NCBI GenBank assembly: GCA_963924555.1
Contig: OZ004581.1
Location: 1,736,001 to 1,800,000, forward strand
Direction: 5' to 3'
DNA length: 64,000 nucleotides
Source of the DNA: Crambe crambe
Lineage: Eukaryota; Porifera; Demospongiae; Poecilosclerida; Crambeidae
Shown: in pieces, positions 48,779 through 61,893 of the stretch
Layout of the letters: the number at the start of each line of letters is the position of its first letter
Numbering within the stretch: position 1 is the stretch's first letter
The notes under the pieces: generated by a model
Database searches by the model: none
What the model saw: only the letters and a program-made list of their open reading frames with translations
What the model was told of the DNA's origin: nothing
Made by a program: the position numbers and the translations under genes

Positions 48779-49778
48779 TACAATGATTTTTATGAAGTCC
48801 AAAGTGTATACATAGCTATCACATTTACTTTTTAAAATCACAACCAAATTTATACAGTTTAGTTTACTGTATGTAGTTAGGCTACAACACAAACATGCAT
48901 TTTCTTATTTTTAAACTTTTTTTAATATTTGGTTGTTTGTTTATAAATGATAGTTGTGGTATGTAGTTTGGCCTCGCTCACTCACTACAACCATACAACA
49001 TTTATGTCACGTGGCTTTCCATATATTATACTGTCATACTCACTTCAACCTGGCATCCACATCGTGGCTTCTCGTGTTCGTGTTTTGAGGAGAATGATGT
49101 TGAATATTTGGTCTGTGATTATGAACACAGTTTTAGCTGGCATGAGGAAACACCAATTTCCCAAATGGTTCATGACAGAACTTTGTCATGGTTACAAGTG
49201 TATAATTATATAAGAACGTTGAGTTTGAAGGCAGGGATTCGATTATGCATGCCTGTTGCTTTGCCATCCAGAAGCCCCTAACTACTTGAACTTAATTGAG
49301 TATGTATTGTCCATGAGTGCCATAATGAAATCAATGTGCTCATATCAAAGTTTTAGATTTATTTCATAATCTGAATTTTCCTATCACTCAAGCATTGGTT
49401 CTGTTCCAATTCTTGTGCATGCTGTTAGCTACCCTATAATCGATACTCGGATGACTACAATAATAATATGGTCACAGGTGTGACATTGTCATGGAGCTTA
49501 ATTAAGTTTTCACGTGTTTCAAGGGTATATGATTATATTTCTTCAAAAACCAAACAACACTGAATTCTCACCCTGTAAAGTATGTAGCTAGCTATATGCC
49601 ATATTGCCATTACATATAATATTGTATATTTTTAGATGAATTTAACACTAATTTGTACTGGGCAATTAATATTTGGTATAGCTAACTGTTGCACATGATC
49701 ACAAATATTTTACAGAAACTAAGTAGCTAAGTTGTAATGAATGAATGAAAAAATGAACTCTTAATTTTTAAGTCGTGA
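48779..49778. other. NLR-POT intergenic region (unit B)
   Basis: Convergent 3' ends. Related to 18865-19600, with an extra segment at about 49080-49250. No gene or element recognised. Confidence 0.5.
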
Positions 49779-51463
49779 TTATAGTTTTATGACTGTGTAA
49801 CGAGTGTAGTAATTGATAGCAAATATGTGTTCATTAGGTAGAATGTCACCTCTCTGCCTCTTCTTGTACCTCCAACCCAGTATGTATGCCAATATGAATA
49901 TCAAAAAGAGCATGATGCTCGCTGATAGCAGATACCACGTCCCACACCCATACCTGTTAGGAGGCCACTTATGCACAGTATAAGTGATAGGCAACATAAT
50001 AAGATAAGAAATAATGTATGAAAATCCAAAGTATCCATATGCAAATCCTGTGATTAATCCTCTCATGGAATAAGGTGACTGAGCATAGATAAACTGTGTA
50101 GCTGCTGAATATAGGTAGAAGGTACTGAAGGCTCGTATAAGCTCTGGAAGCATCACCCACTTATAATCCAAAGGAAGTGAATATCTTGGACTGTAATCAT
50201 TCTTTTCAACTTCTAGAAGACAAGTTATAATGATGTCAAGTTTAACATGACCTACAACCTCCAGAGATAAATATCCAACTATGCTGATAAAATAAATGTC
50301 AAAAACAAGCCAATATTGAACTTGGTGAATAACGACACTCTTGCTATGAAACGATGCAGCAATAATTCGTAGAGTGGAATTATTAGGATAATGACCAAGT
50401 AGCCAAAGTTGTATACTGTTTCTCTTTGAAAACGATTTATAGTATGTTCCAAGGAGCAATCAGATATATTTTCCCATCTGAAGTTCAAATTTCTAAGGTG
50501 ATATCTCATGCCTGTTGCCACTGATTGTACTGTATTGATGAAGCCAACAAAGAGAACAGCAGTAAGAAAATGCAGAAGCATACGCCAGAAAGTCTTCACA
50601 TCCTCCACCTTTTCTGTAGTGAACGGGCCACCAAATTTATGTTTGGCAAAGTCAATTCTGGAGTAATGCTTGTCATCACAGTAAGTAAAGGCACTCCTCT
50701 GACGAGGATACTTATTCTTCCAGGCAAAATGCATAACTTTGTATATCAGCTTAAGTGGATTCTCTGTTACTGGCTCTTTGATGAGCCAGTGGTTGAAGTT
50801 ATAGTCAAGGCACAGTACTAGGCTCAAACAGGCTGGGAACAGTAGTTTGGCCAATGCAATATATTTCGAACATATACATTTCAAAGATAACACTACAATT
50901 GCATAGCCAACATACCAGGCCCAAACAAACCAGTTGGACAATGCTTTCATATCACCAGAGCAAGCATCAGGAAGCTGATCAACACCAAACTGTGTGATAT
51001 TGACAATTAGTCCTTCTGTACTAATGAATAAGATCACAAACATAGTAATATACAAGGTTTCTTTGATTGTTGCAACGTGTGGAAGATTATCGGGTATTCC
51101 AGAAACCACGCATATTCCAATTGTAGTTAACCATGCAATCAGAAAGCTTTGTTGTATCATCTTGTATCTCCCCCAGTAGGTATCAGCTATCCACCCTAAT
51201 ACTGGGCAGAGCAGAGCTATCAAAAGTAGTATACCACCTCTGAAGGTGTATTGGTAGATTTTATTACTTGTAATGAGGACCTCGAGGCCATCAGTGTAGA
51301 ATACAGAGCTGATGCCAAAGTTGAGTACAAACCATGCTGTTACAATCCAAATAAGCACTATGATCATCCCTTTGTTTCGACACAGCATAAATTTGCAAGT
51401 GCTAGGAGATATCATGGCCCTTCTTGTGCTTTGGTACGATAACAAGATAGAACTCTCCTCCAC
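49779..51463 (-). pseudogene. POT/SLC15-family transporter, copy 3, one frameshift
   Basis: Best preserved of the three. The ATG at 51415 ('MISPSTCKFMLCRNK') is the likely start; the frame is open a little further upstream. The N-terminal part (50279-51415) has the PTR signature 'GWIADTYWGRYKMI', 'FGVDQLPDACSGD' and eight or nine membrane segments. The C-terminal part (49779-50459) has 'SMRGLITGFAYG', two or three membrane segments and the tail 'KKRQRGDILPNEH'. A 5-bp duplication ('ataaa' twice, about 50285-50294) shifts the frame between them. The other copies lack that lesion, so one coherent ancestral gene can be inferred. Reversal by polymorphism is possible. Confidence 0.85.
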
Positions 51464-53759
51464 TCTCTATAATAGTTTCAAAAATGAATGAAAGCTAGTT
51501 GTTCAACTTAAAAAAAGCTCTCTAGCCACTGTCAACAGATTTACATGAATGCACTATTAGCTAATTATGGTGAAAAGCATGAATACATTATTATTTTAAA
51601 CAGTGATGTCTCAGTATAATACTGTACAGTCAAGGGAGTTTCTGTAGGGTGACATAATTATGGTACACAAGCAGTACAATGTAAGGATCCATGGTGCATA
51701 GTAAACACTTCCAGGTAACAGTGATGGTGTCATAGCTATACACTGTAAAAATGAAAGTGTTTACTGCATACCATTTTGTCCCAATGCACACACTGTTTTG
51801 TTTTTAGTGTGTGCAGTATTGGGTGCAGTATGCACTTTCATTTACAGCGTATGCTCAATATTATTATTGAGCTTTGTTACTGGATGTAGCTAGTAGTAAT
51901 TAAAATTTTTTTTAGTCTTGTGGATCTCACTGAAGAAGATCCACGAGATCAAAATTGATTAAATTATATTGATGCTTACTACTGTCAGTAACAAAGCTTA
52001 ATAACTTATTGAAGACTCCAAAGATGCATGATCACTGGTCTATTCCCAGTGTAAGGCAAATTCCAATGCTAACAGGAGAGAGGGAGGAAAGGAGGGGGGA
52101 AAGGGAGGGAGGGAGGGAGAGAGAGATGAGAAAGGGAACTGGAAAGGGGATGGGGGAAGAAGGGAATAAGAATTGAGTACTATCATTCACACATTATAAC
52201 TGTGGTGAATCTTGACAATGTGTGGTGTGTGGTTCCAGAAGTAGATATGCCTTCAAAGAAAAGCTATATGAATCAGTGCTACATCTTTTAATTGGGAGAT
52301 TATCAATATTTACAAAGTTTAAAGTTCGTTTATTTTTAATCTGATAACAAGATAGATATTTTTCACTGGAGATTACAGGCCATGAGGCTTGATGTCAATT
52401 TTACAAACATGCCTTGTTTGCTTCAGGTTAAAACAACAGGATCACAGCACGCTTCCTTTGGATTATAGCAGTTGATTTATGCTCAGATGCATGATCACAG
52501 GTCTATTCCCAGTGTAAGGCAAATTCCAATGCTAGCGGGAGAGAGGGAGGAAAGGAGGGGGAAAGGGAGGGAGGGAGGGAGAGAGAGATGAGAAAGGGAA
52601 CTGGAAAGGGGATGGGGGAAGAAGGGAATAAGAATTGAGCACTATCATTCACACATTATAACTGTGGTGAATCTTGACAATGTGTGGTGTGTGGTTCCAG
52701 AAGTAGATATGCCTTCAAAGAAAAGCTACATGAATCAGTGCTACATCTTTTAATTGGGAGATTATCAATATTTTACAAAGTTTAAAGTTCGTTTATTTTT
52801 AATCTGATAACAAGATGGACTGGAAGTTACAGGCCATATGAGGCTTGATGTCAATTTTACAAACATGACTTGTTTGCTTCAGGTTAAAACAACAGGATCA
52901 CAGCAATGACATCCTACCTAATGAACATGAACACAGGAAAGCAATTGATCTGGAAATTTGGACATCCTCACTGTGGCTGATCAAGTAGTCAACTCACACT
53001 CCTGGAGAGTTTTCCCAAGCTCTTCTATCCCTACCCTACAAGTAAGAAACCATAGCTACGTATCGGCTCCCCCCCAGTTGTTGTTACGTAACTGGAAACA
53101 CCCACATAGCTGTAGCTATGGTCATCCTTATTATTCCAGAAATGCTTTTCCCATATATGTTGTCTGATTCTATGACTGCGTCTAACTTATCCCTATTATG
53201 AAGACACAATGTTATAATGACACTTTCTGACACTAGGTTATAATGTCCAGGCTATACACAGGACTGATAGTATGCAATCTTTGGATTGTAGCTATAGCTG
53301 CAGCTCTGTTTTTGATCTACATGAGGGGTAGATAATAAATTGAGGACATGGATCAGCAGAGAAGAAAAAGAAAGCATGGGTGCCTGTGGCTGGGCAATAT
53401 GCCTGAGACCTGTGATGTCCACTTTCTCATCACCATTTTCATTAATGATAGTTGGTAGTCATGCACTGTCATGATAGTCAGAAGTCCGAAACAATTGCCA
53501 CGTGAACTATTAATTTAAAATTCAACATTGTAGCTCAAAATAATTGGACACACAATAAATTTCAGCATGTGCATGTCTAGCTCAAAAATAATAGTAGGTA
53601 ATGGCTGAATTAATGTAATGACTAAATTAATGTAATGACAATTTAAAATCGACTATGAAACTTTGAGCTATGCATTATAGCAATATGCATGTAAACTTTT
53701 CTTTTCCTTTTTATTATCACTAGCTAGCTACTTAAAATAGCAGAAAAATAATTTTGTGT
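51464..53759. other. POT 5' flank, hairpins, relics and a local tandem duplication
   Basis: 51740-51856 is the third 'cactgtaaaaatgaa' hairpin. 52030-52445 and 52490-52900 are near-identical direct repeats, including a G/A-rich tract, present once in the other units. About 52900-52950 keeps the last POT relic words ('caatgacatcctacctaatg'). 53278-53420 keeps the hydrophobic tail seen at 13230-13349 ('AIAAALFLIYM'), now with stops. No active gene is supported. Confidence 0.6.
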
Positions 53760-56700
53760 CTACAAATTATACATTTCTTTCAGTTTTTTTTCCACTTCTT
53801 CACGCTTGATGCGGAGCCATTGTGATGGAACTTGGGGTGGCTTTGCATTGAGTCTCCTTCCCAATTCTTCTCTGTACTTGCCTACAAACCACATCCAATA
53901 TTCAGACCCTTTAGAAGTCAGATCTGGAGGAATGGACCAATGACGATGCTTTGTAGCTTCATTGCAGAAAGTCTTACTACTAGCAATTAATCCTGGACAA
54001 AAGTCAGTTACCAATACATTGGTACTAGAAAACTTGTATCCTGCCAGGCAACAGGGGCGATGTATTGCAACTGTGTGCTTTTGGTTATTACGAAGATGAT
54101 TAGGGTCCTGCCAATCACATAGTTCTTTGCAAAAGGGACATTGCTCTGTGCAACCGATTAAATTTCTCAAGAGCTCATGTGGCTTATCCTTCCAGTGAAC
54201 CATTTCTCTCTCACACTCGACAGTATCAAATGAAGCTTGCAATTTCTTCTTTAAATCATTAAGTCCATCATGAATTTTACTTTTAAAGTTACCAAGATTC
54301 AATTCTTGTAGATCATCATAACCGTCTAGTAATTCATCAACTTTGAGTGCAACTCCAAGTTCTGTTATTATCATAATCTTTATATCACTACTAAAGGCTG
54401 ACAACCATTTGCGAGCATCAGTTTCATTCAAATCATTCACTCTGCCTTGTATAACTCCTACCAGATATGTCACTTCCTCTTTAGCTGAAATTTGTAATCG
54501 TGTGTTTCTATCAGATACTCTCTTATTACAGAACTTGATTGTATAGTACTTAATTTGGTCTTCAAGAAATTTTTTGGTATTAGAAGCATAGGACATGAAA
54601 CTGTCAAACCTATCCTCCCTTATGAGATCAGTGAGAATCTTGACTTTCAGGGCCATCTTGGAAGTGAAATGGTGCTCAGAATTTTTCATTACCCCAACCA
54701 TTTTGGCACCAAGTGTTTTTCCAACTTGCTCCTTTATAGGTAATTCAAGATATGAACAAAGAGTGTTGGCAATAGCCTCTTCAGCTTCAGTCTGGTTGTA
54801 CTGATTTTTAAACTTTGTAAAGAGAGGACCCTTCAAATTGTTTTCCAAGTAGAATCGAGGATCATTTTTCTCCCTGAAAGATTCAGCCATTCTTTCGAAT
54901 TCTGGAACAGCATAACCACAAACTGTTAAGTATATCTCATGCTTGTATGTCAGTGTGAAAATGAGAAGATCTTTGAGATAAGCTGATTCTCTTGCAATGG
55001 TTGCATCCACCTTTTGAAGAAGTTCCTGGACAAATGCTGTGTTGAAGTCGATGTCATTCCATGTTGTGTCTTCCAGGTACTTTCTCGCTGTGCTAAATAC
55101 TTTTTCTGTCACCTTAATAGCTTCTTTCTGGTAAGTATCAACAGTAGTTGTCTTACCATGAAAAAAGAAAGGAATCTGACTAAGACTACTACTTTGTTTG
55201 ATGTAATGTTTCTTCTTTTCAGGTAAAAACTCAAGGATTCCCCATTCCATCAAGGATTTCTTTTCTAAGTACTTTGCTAGGAATTGACCTTCATGACCTT
55301 GTGCTCGCACAAACCCAATCATTTTTTTTTCTATTTCAGCTTCCACATCTCTAGGACCTCCAGACACACTAGGAAGCTGATGCATAAGTTCAATCCAGAT
55401 ACTGTTAAATATTTCTTTGAGTTCTTCTTCTGTTTGTCTCTTCTTTTTCAAGATCTTTCTCACTTGTTCAGTAGCAAGCACTCCTCCTACCATAATATCA
55501 TTGAGGCGATCTTCAGTTAACTGACCTCCACACTGCTGAATGATGGCATTTATCTGCCTTGCTTGTTTCTCAGTGATATGTTGTTGCTCCTGGTAGTGTT
55601 GTGTGTTCATTGGTGTAAATAACTTTCTCTGCAGTATACTCTTCAGTTGTTCTGGTTTCAGCCTTTTCTCTTGCAGGCTCTGATCAAGCTTTTCTTGCTC
55701 TTCTTTTATGCTTGCAATATGTTCATGAACTTTTGTTGTGATGATTTCTGTATATTTGTTTTGCTCACTTTCAAATTTAGTGATAACCTCTCTGCTTTTG
55801 CCAAATTTCCTGCAGTGCTCTTCTGCATGTATCTTCAACTCCAATGAAAGGTCTTCCAATCTCCTTTCAAATTTTTCCTTCCACTGTACTAAAATTTCAC
55901 TCTGTTTGCCATTGAAAAATATCTCCATCTGTGATTTAAGTGGTTCGACTTGCTCTGAAACATAAGCTCCAAGTCTCCTACACTTGTATTGCACCAAGGC
56001 AGGAACTGTGTCTAGAGTAGCAGCACTGATTGCATTTTCAGCTTTTTGTTCCCACTTCAACATTGCTTCTGTGAATGTCCAATCCCACATGCTATATGCA
56101 GTTTCCAATGAGTTATAAGCAGTGATCTCCAGTGTGTTCTTAAAGCTGAAAACATTTTTTTCTTTAAGTAGAGCCTTCCACAAGTCATTCATTCTTCCAT
56201 GAAAAGTGGATAGACTGAGATCCCCAATTTCTCCTTCAGGATAAGATCGACTGGCTTTGCTATCTCTTTTACATAAAATTTCGATAAAGTGTTTCTTTAG
56301 CATCTGTGCAGATTGACTGTATTCCTGATTAACCGGGGCCATCGGTGGATCACCTTTCCATAATCCAGGGAAATGATGGACATCATTCTGGTCATCAAAT
56401 TTAATTACATCGTTGAAGGACTTAAACTGTCCCTCACAGTTCTCTTCCCTTGCTGCATCAAGTGTAATCTGATTCAGTTTCTGTGAAAACTTGGCACGCC
56501 CAACTTCACTGTTTATGTTTGCCCCAGCATTTTGATGAACAAATTGGCAGCTTGGATTAAATTTGACTTGAATCATTCGAAGAAATGCATGAACTGATGT
56601 CTGCAGAATATCATCCATGTCTCCAGCAACCTCACCATAAATGTTGATTAGGGTCGTATTGGCAAGACCAATGACAAAAGTGGCAAGTTCATTGTCATGC

Positions 56701-59647
56701 TTTTGTGTTTTAAGTGGGTCAAGTTCAGGAGCACGCAAGCCTTCAGTGTCAACCACCAAAAAAAATTTACATTTTGCTCTTTGTTGTAACTCCTCATCGA
56801 GTGAAAGTAGTTGCATGAATGCTCCACGAGTACATCTACCAGCACTGACATTGGATTGAAGGCCAAATGCTGTGTTCAGCATTGTGGACTTCCCTGTGCT
56901 TTGAAGTCCAAGGACTGACAGCACAAAAATTTTAGGATCTCCAAGCATTTCTACTGCTGAATGAAGCACAGCAGTGACCCACTGTAGAGGTACGTGAGCA
57001 GCATCACCATCCATCAGTTCCAAAGGGTAGCCATCAATTAAGAGCTCAGCAGCTGCCTTAGGAAGATGAGAAAGATCTTTTCCTGACTCTAGAGCAGCTT
57101 CATACACTTGACCAAGTTCGCGAAAAAAATGCTCTAGACCGAAAGAAGAATTGATGATGTTTTCTTGAAGGTGTCCTAATTCCACCTTCAGCTTATAACT
57201 GTTTATTTTTACCTCGCCTTCACTGGAGTTGCTCTTAGCTTGAAGCTTAAATAACTCTTTACGTACAGATTGATATCGGTGCTGCATTTCTGATATGCTT
57301 TCTCTTGAAAGATTATTCAACTCCAATTTCAAATATTGCAAGAAATAGTTTCTCAATACCCTATTGGACGATCCTCGAAGTTCAAGCAGCGAATCTATGA
57401 AAGACTGCATCACTGGAGTAAGGGGATTGACATGTTTCAGCTGTTTGGCTCGGATTCTATCTTTCTTTTTTTTCATTTCTGCAGTGTAAACATTCACTGT
57501 TTTATTTCCCCGCTGAATGTGTCGATAGAGTTCTTTGTCATTAGCAGCCCAAGCTTTCCACAAGTCACTGCCTTGCAATGGAAGCATAACATCTTTCAAA
57601 CTTAGTTTGTCTCTACAGCCAGTAATGATTCTCATCAATCCATTTGCATGACTTAAACCTTGCATGTAAGAATCACAGCTTTCATCTAAAATGATTCCTT
57701 CCTCTCTGATTCCATCAATGGATTTCAGTTTTTGTACTTTCTCCAGATTTTTCTTAATTCTTTTATGAATGGAATCCTTTATTTCCGATGCACTTTTTGT
57801 CAGACTGATCACATGTGTATCAGAAATTTCTCTCTTCAATGACACCGGTTTTTTCTTAACGTCATTTAGTATTGTAATTGCACCAGGATATGAATTAAAC
57901 TCTTTCAAAATCTCAATGATCTGGCTGTCAAACTCTAAGTCCTCCTCAGTGAGAAGGACAAAGCACATGGAAGATATTTGGCTGAGGAATCTGCTTTGTC
58001 TAAGATGCTTTCTACCATCACCATGGAGGTTTAAAAAGGTAACAGCATCTGGTAATGGATCAGAAGCTTTTCTGGCTGGAAGATACCAACACATATCAAC
58101 AAGTCCTTCTCCAAGCAAACGACCTAGTTGTCCACCAGGACAATCATGATGGAAGAAGTGATCATGGTGGAAGTCACTGATGACCTCGTTTAGTATTTTG
58201 GACTTTGATGCACCACGCTTCTGATGTTTTCCCAAGCGAATGAAAGATACAATTGGCATTCCATAACTGACTATTGGGTGTGCTTGCTGTACTACTTCAC
58301 CATCTTTGTTGATGCACTTCCACTCTTTGACAATGGAGCGCATGGCCCAAAGAGGAAGAGTTAATTCCTTGGTGAAAGGATCTGGTAAGAGAAATGGAAG
58401 AGCTAGCTGACACTTGGCCAACCTAGAGAACAAATCTTGACGGAGAAAGTCATCTGAGCAAAGAATTAGGGCAAGGAGACTGTCAACTGGATGTATCCCA
58501 TTAGAGTTGACTTCTGATTCATTTTCTTCATCTGACTCATCAGAGTCACCTGCAGGAATCAGGCCGGATCTACAGAATGAATCATATGACATCAGCTTAT
58601 GCAGAATGAGGTAGGGAAGTTGCTTTGGATCAGTCGGTTGTGTCTCATTCAATGACAGCTTCAATGGTTCTTGTCTGATACACAGAGCATCTTGCATTTG
58701 TAGCCCCTTGGGATAATGCTTGCAAAGCCCTAGTTTCTCAAGGAGAGCATGAGCTTCTGAGTTCTTTCGGAAAACTGAGGAAGCATCTGCAGTTATTGGT
58801 TTACTTCGCTGTGCCTTCCTATAATCTTTTTTCTTAGGTGGAGGTGGAGGCTTCTCTGGATGAGAGGATTTCATCAATGAATGCAGAGTTTGTTTCAATT
58901 CCTCTAACGAAGAAGAATCTTGCAGATATGCATTCAGAATTTTGGAAATCTTTGGTTCAAGAGGTGGCTGAAGATCTGACATCATTTTAGAAATAGTCTG
59001 CAAGAATTCCTTAAATTGACTTAGTTGAGTTGGACAACAACTCACTGCTAAGTGGAATAGATAGGCTTGAAGATGCAGAGGTTTCTTTTTCACATACTCA
59101 TTAAACCATTTTCTTTCCTCAGAAAACCTTTTTTGCAAAGATTCCAGGTCTTTCACTGAAATAGGTCTTAGTGTTATGACACCATTAAAACTGGCATCCT
59201 GACATGGACACACTAGGATGGTTATGAGAACATTATCATATTTCAGCCGATAGTGAATTTGGAGACTGTTAATTCCCTTTGAAACATCCCTGGAGAGTTT
59301 TTCAGGAGGAACTACTGAACCTGACAATTCAGTAGTTTTTGCATCTACCACCATTTTGCTCAGGAAAGAATCAAAGCTTTCAAAGTCTGTGATATCACTC
59401 TCTGGAAGAGAATGAATTGGAGTTATTTGGAGCAGATCAAATTTAAGTAGTACATGAAGAGCCTTTTTTTCAACAGGATATCTTGCCACTTCTTCAAGTT
59501 GGGATAATGCATTGATGTCTCCATTAAGGTGTTTGAGTGATGCTTTAGACCTCACCCCTATCTTCTCCAACTGTGATAACCAATAGTCAGTGTCATCCAG
59601 TCCTACATCACCAAGGTGCAAAGCTAGTTCGGATTTTGACCCATTTC
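53760..59647 (-). CDS. Very large interferon-inducible-type GTPase (VLIG/GVIN-like), unit B
   Basis: A single open exon of about 1960 codons begins after an acceptor ('ctgaatag') at 59647 and ends TAG at 53760. There is no ATG at its start, so an upstream exon is expected but was not found in the repeat-filled flank. Early residues are helical death-fold-like ('DDTDYWLSQLEKIGV'). The VLIG mark 'PLQGSDLWKAWAANDKELYR' follows; the G domain has 'VLGLQSTGKSTMLNTAFG' at codons 900-917 and 'VVDTEGLRAPE' at about 955. The rest is a long helical arm and the 'CTEQCPFCKELCD' block near the C-terminus. Compared with unit A it lacks the frameshift, contains an extra stretch near 55480-55620, and is clearly diverged. 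One base appears lost just after the acceptor relative to unit A. Function as for the unit A copy. Confidence 0.88.
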
Positions 59648-59696
59648 CTATTCAGAAAATTGATCACGTAAACTTTTATAGCAAGATAGATGAGAG

Positions 59697-60078
59697 TAAA
59701 AACATTTCTTATGAAAGAGTGGTGTACGCTGGAGTATATGACTATAAAAAGTACAGAAACAAGGTGCTGGCTATGTACTGCATTTGCTCTGCTAACTGTC
59801 ACAGAATTGACATCGCTGCGTGGACTGCATTTGTCACTGTGCTCTGCTAACTGTCATAAAATTGACATAAACACTACATTGCTGCTGCCATACTATCCTT
59901 TCTGGCTGCACCTTGCAGCGATGTAGGGTTTATGTCAATTTTATGACAGTTACGTAGCAGAGCACAGTGACAAATGCAGTCCATGCAGCGATGTCAATTC
60001 TGTGACAGTTAGCAGAGCAAATGCAGTACATAGCCAGCATACATCACTCTTTTCATTTAGAAGAAATGTTTTTACTCT
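59697..60078. repeat. Long imperfect palindrome (copy 1)
   Basis: The arm at 59697-59885 and the reverse complement of 59918-60078 share 'ctctgctaactgtcac', 'ttgacatcgctgc' and 'actgcatttgtcactgtg'. The short open frames are not genes. The left arm carries a segment (about 59728-59768) missing from the right arm. Confidence 0.8.
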
Positions 60079-60620
60079 CACTTGTTTGCACACTTTTTTC
60101 AAGGGGTGCAGCTAAGGATGTCAAGAATGTGACCCTTTACCAAATAATCTTACCACGCCCACCGCAACTCAGCAAGACATTTTTTTCTCAGTGTATAAAC
60201 TAAGTTAGTGTATAAAATAAGAAGCATTCTAGCGTTTTAGTGTTGTCTACGTAGCATCTACAAAGTGTATAAACTAACTGTGCTGTCTATGAAGCGTTCG
60301 AGAATTTGAGTTGTCCACGAAGGCACTCGAACAGCAATTGACAGTTAGGACTTGAGCTTTACTTCAATTTGAACAATACCATTCCTTTCCTGAGGTGTAG
60401 AGCTTCAAGATGGTACCAAGATTGTAGATATAGGATGAAGCAGTCGGGAGTTATGGCTGTCGAGCATCCACGAAGGCACTTGGACGGCAATTGACAGTTA
60501 GGACTTGAGCTTTACTTCAATTTGAACAATACCATTCCTTAGATCAGGTGTAGAGCTTCAATATGGTATCAAGATCATAGATATAGGATGAAGCAGTCGG
60601 GAGTTATGGCTGTCAAGAAG
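60079..60620. repeat. Tail of repeat copy 1 with 167-bp direct repeats
   Basis: Two tandem units (about 60310-60475 and 60476-60618) share 'acttgagctttacttcaatt' and 'gatgaagcagtcgggagtta'. The whole tail recurs at 62470-63025 with about 90% identity. Non-coding. Confidence 0.85.
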
Positions 60621-60639
60621 ATGAAGATGATTATTATCA

Positions 60640-60730
60640 ATAGAATTAGTTCTCATAAAATTAGCTTATGAAACAAACCACCAACGTTTCGACCAGAATA
60701 CTCTAGCCTTCATCACCCTAATTCTATTGA
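60640..60730. repeat. Small element with inverted ends and 'cgtttcgacc' motif
   Basis: 'caatagaattag' and 'ctaattctattg' bound 89 bp whose minus strand reads 'gtgatgaagg', a 7-bp stem with a 4-base loop, then 'gtcgaaacgtt'. This motif is common in animal retroelement ends. It lies between the two large repeat copies. Confidence 0.45.
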
Positions 60731-61127
60731 ATTTTTATCATGTTAGCTGAGAATAATAAGCAGAATTATTATTATTATTATTATTATGAGAGTAAAAATA
60801 AATGAAAGAGTGATGTAGGCTTGAGTACATGACTATAAAAAGTACGGAAACAAGGTGCTGGCTATGTACTCCATTTGCTCTGCTAACTGTCGCAGAATTG
60901 GCAAACCCTACATCGTTGCATGGACCTACATCGTTGCATGGGACTACTGCTCTGCTAACTGTCATAAAATTGACATAAACCCTGCATCACTGCAAATTGA
61001 CATAAACCCTACATCGCTGCAAGGTGTAGCCAAAAAGGATAATATGGCAGCAGCGATGTAGGGTTTATGTCATAGTTAGCAGAACACAGCAGGTTTGCCA
61101 ATTCTGTGACAGTTAGCAGAGCAAATG

Positions 61128-61859
61128 CTAGTCTCGCTAGCCAGCCGCACTTTTTTTTTTTGCGAGGGAGGGGAAAAAAAAAGTACGTCTGGTAACAATT
61201 GCCAGGTTTTCTTGACATACGACAGAATGTTGTTGCCACCACAAAAATTCAATAACATGTGCGTGCGCTTGGCTCATAAGCTATCATCTGGCCGGCCAGC
61301 TGCGAGTGTCTCTACCCGGAGAGTTTTGTCAGTGCAATCTCTGCTGCTGCCAACAAGTTGGGCTATCAAGCAAGCAAGGTTTAGAGTTTTGTTTCGGGAA
61401 GCATTGTGTGTCTTCCATCAGGTAGGTCAGAATAGCTAGCTATAGACTAGTTGGACTGCAAGACCTTTCTTGGCGCTTGAGTCGGCCATGCTATGCCTGA
61501 GTACGGCTAGCCTCGTTCCCAGGCCCATTAAAATAGGGCCTGGTATACACTGATTGCGCATGCGCAAGATTAAATCATCATAATGACAGCACATGGTTAT
61601 TATGACGTAGAAATCAATACTATCACAGCATAAACAGTAGGCTTGTCAAGAGCATCTCTCTACTATAGACGTGAACAGGGCTCCAGGATCATAAAAGAAA
61701 ATACTGTTAGTGTAAGGCTCGAGTCTGAAGCAAGAGATACCGTTTTGAGATGAGATGACTACCGATTTCACACCTCTCAGTCTCTTTCTAAGCCATCAGA
61801 GCGATGAGTGGAGACACTACCAGCACAGCACTGGTCTTCAAATTGCCAGCCAGGAAGCA

Positions 61860-61893
<34 letters not shown>

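Larger units (their letters stand above)
36000..59650. repeat. Segmental duplication, unit B
   Basis: Same gene order as unit A. Extra length comes mainly from the 7.1-kb Mutator-like element at 38055-45196, the small hairpin at 36191, a (CA)-rich insert near 36860-36975, and a local tandem duplication near 52030-52900. Confidence 0.85.

Noticed and set aside
50279..50459. Intron explaining the frame change in POT copy 3
   Set aside because: The difference from copy 1 is a 5-bp duplication with no GT-AG pair around it; the coding text is continuous on both sides.
61850..61893. Tandem 'ccag' run giving an Ala-Ser-Gln-Pro repeat protein
   Set aside because: Simple repeat within a non-coding mobile element; no support for translation.
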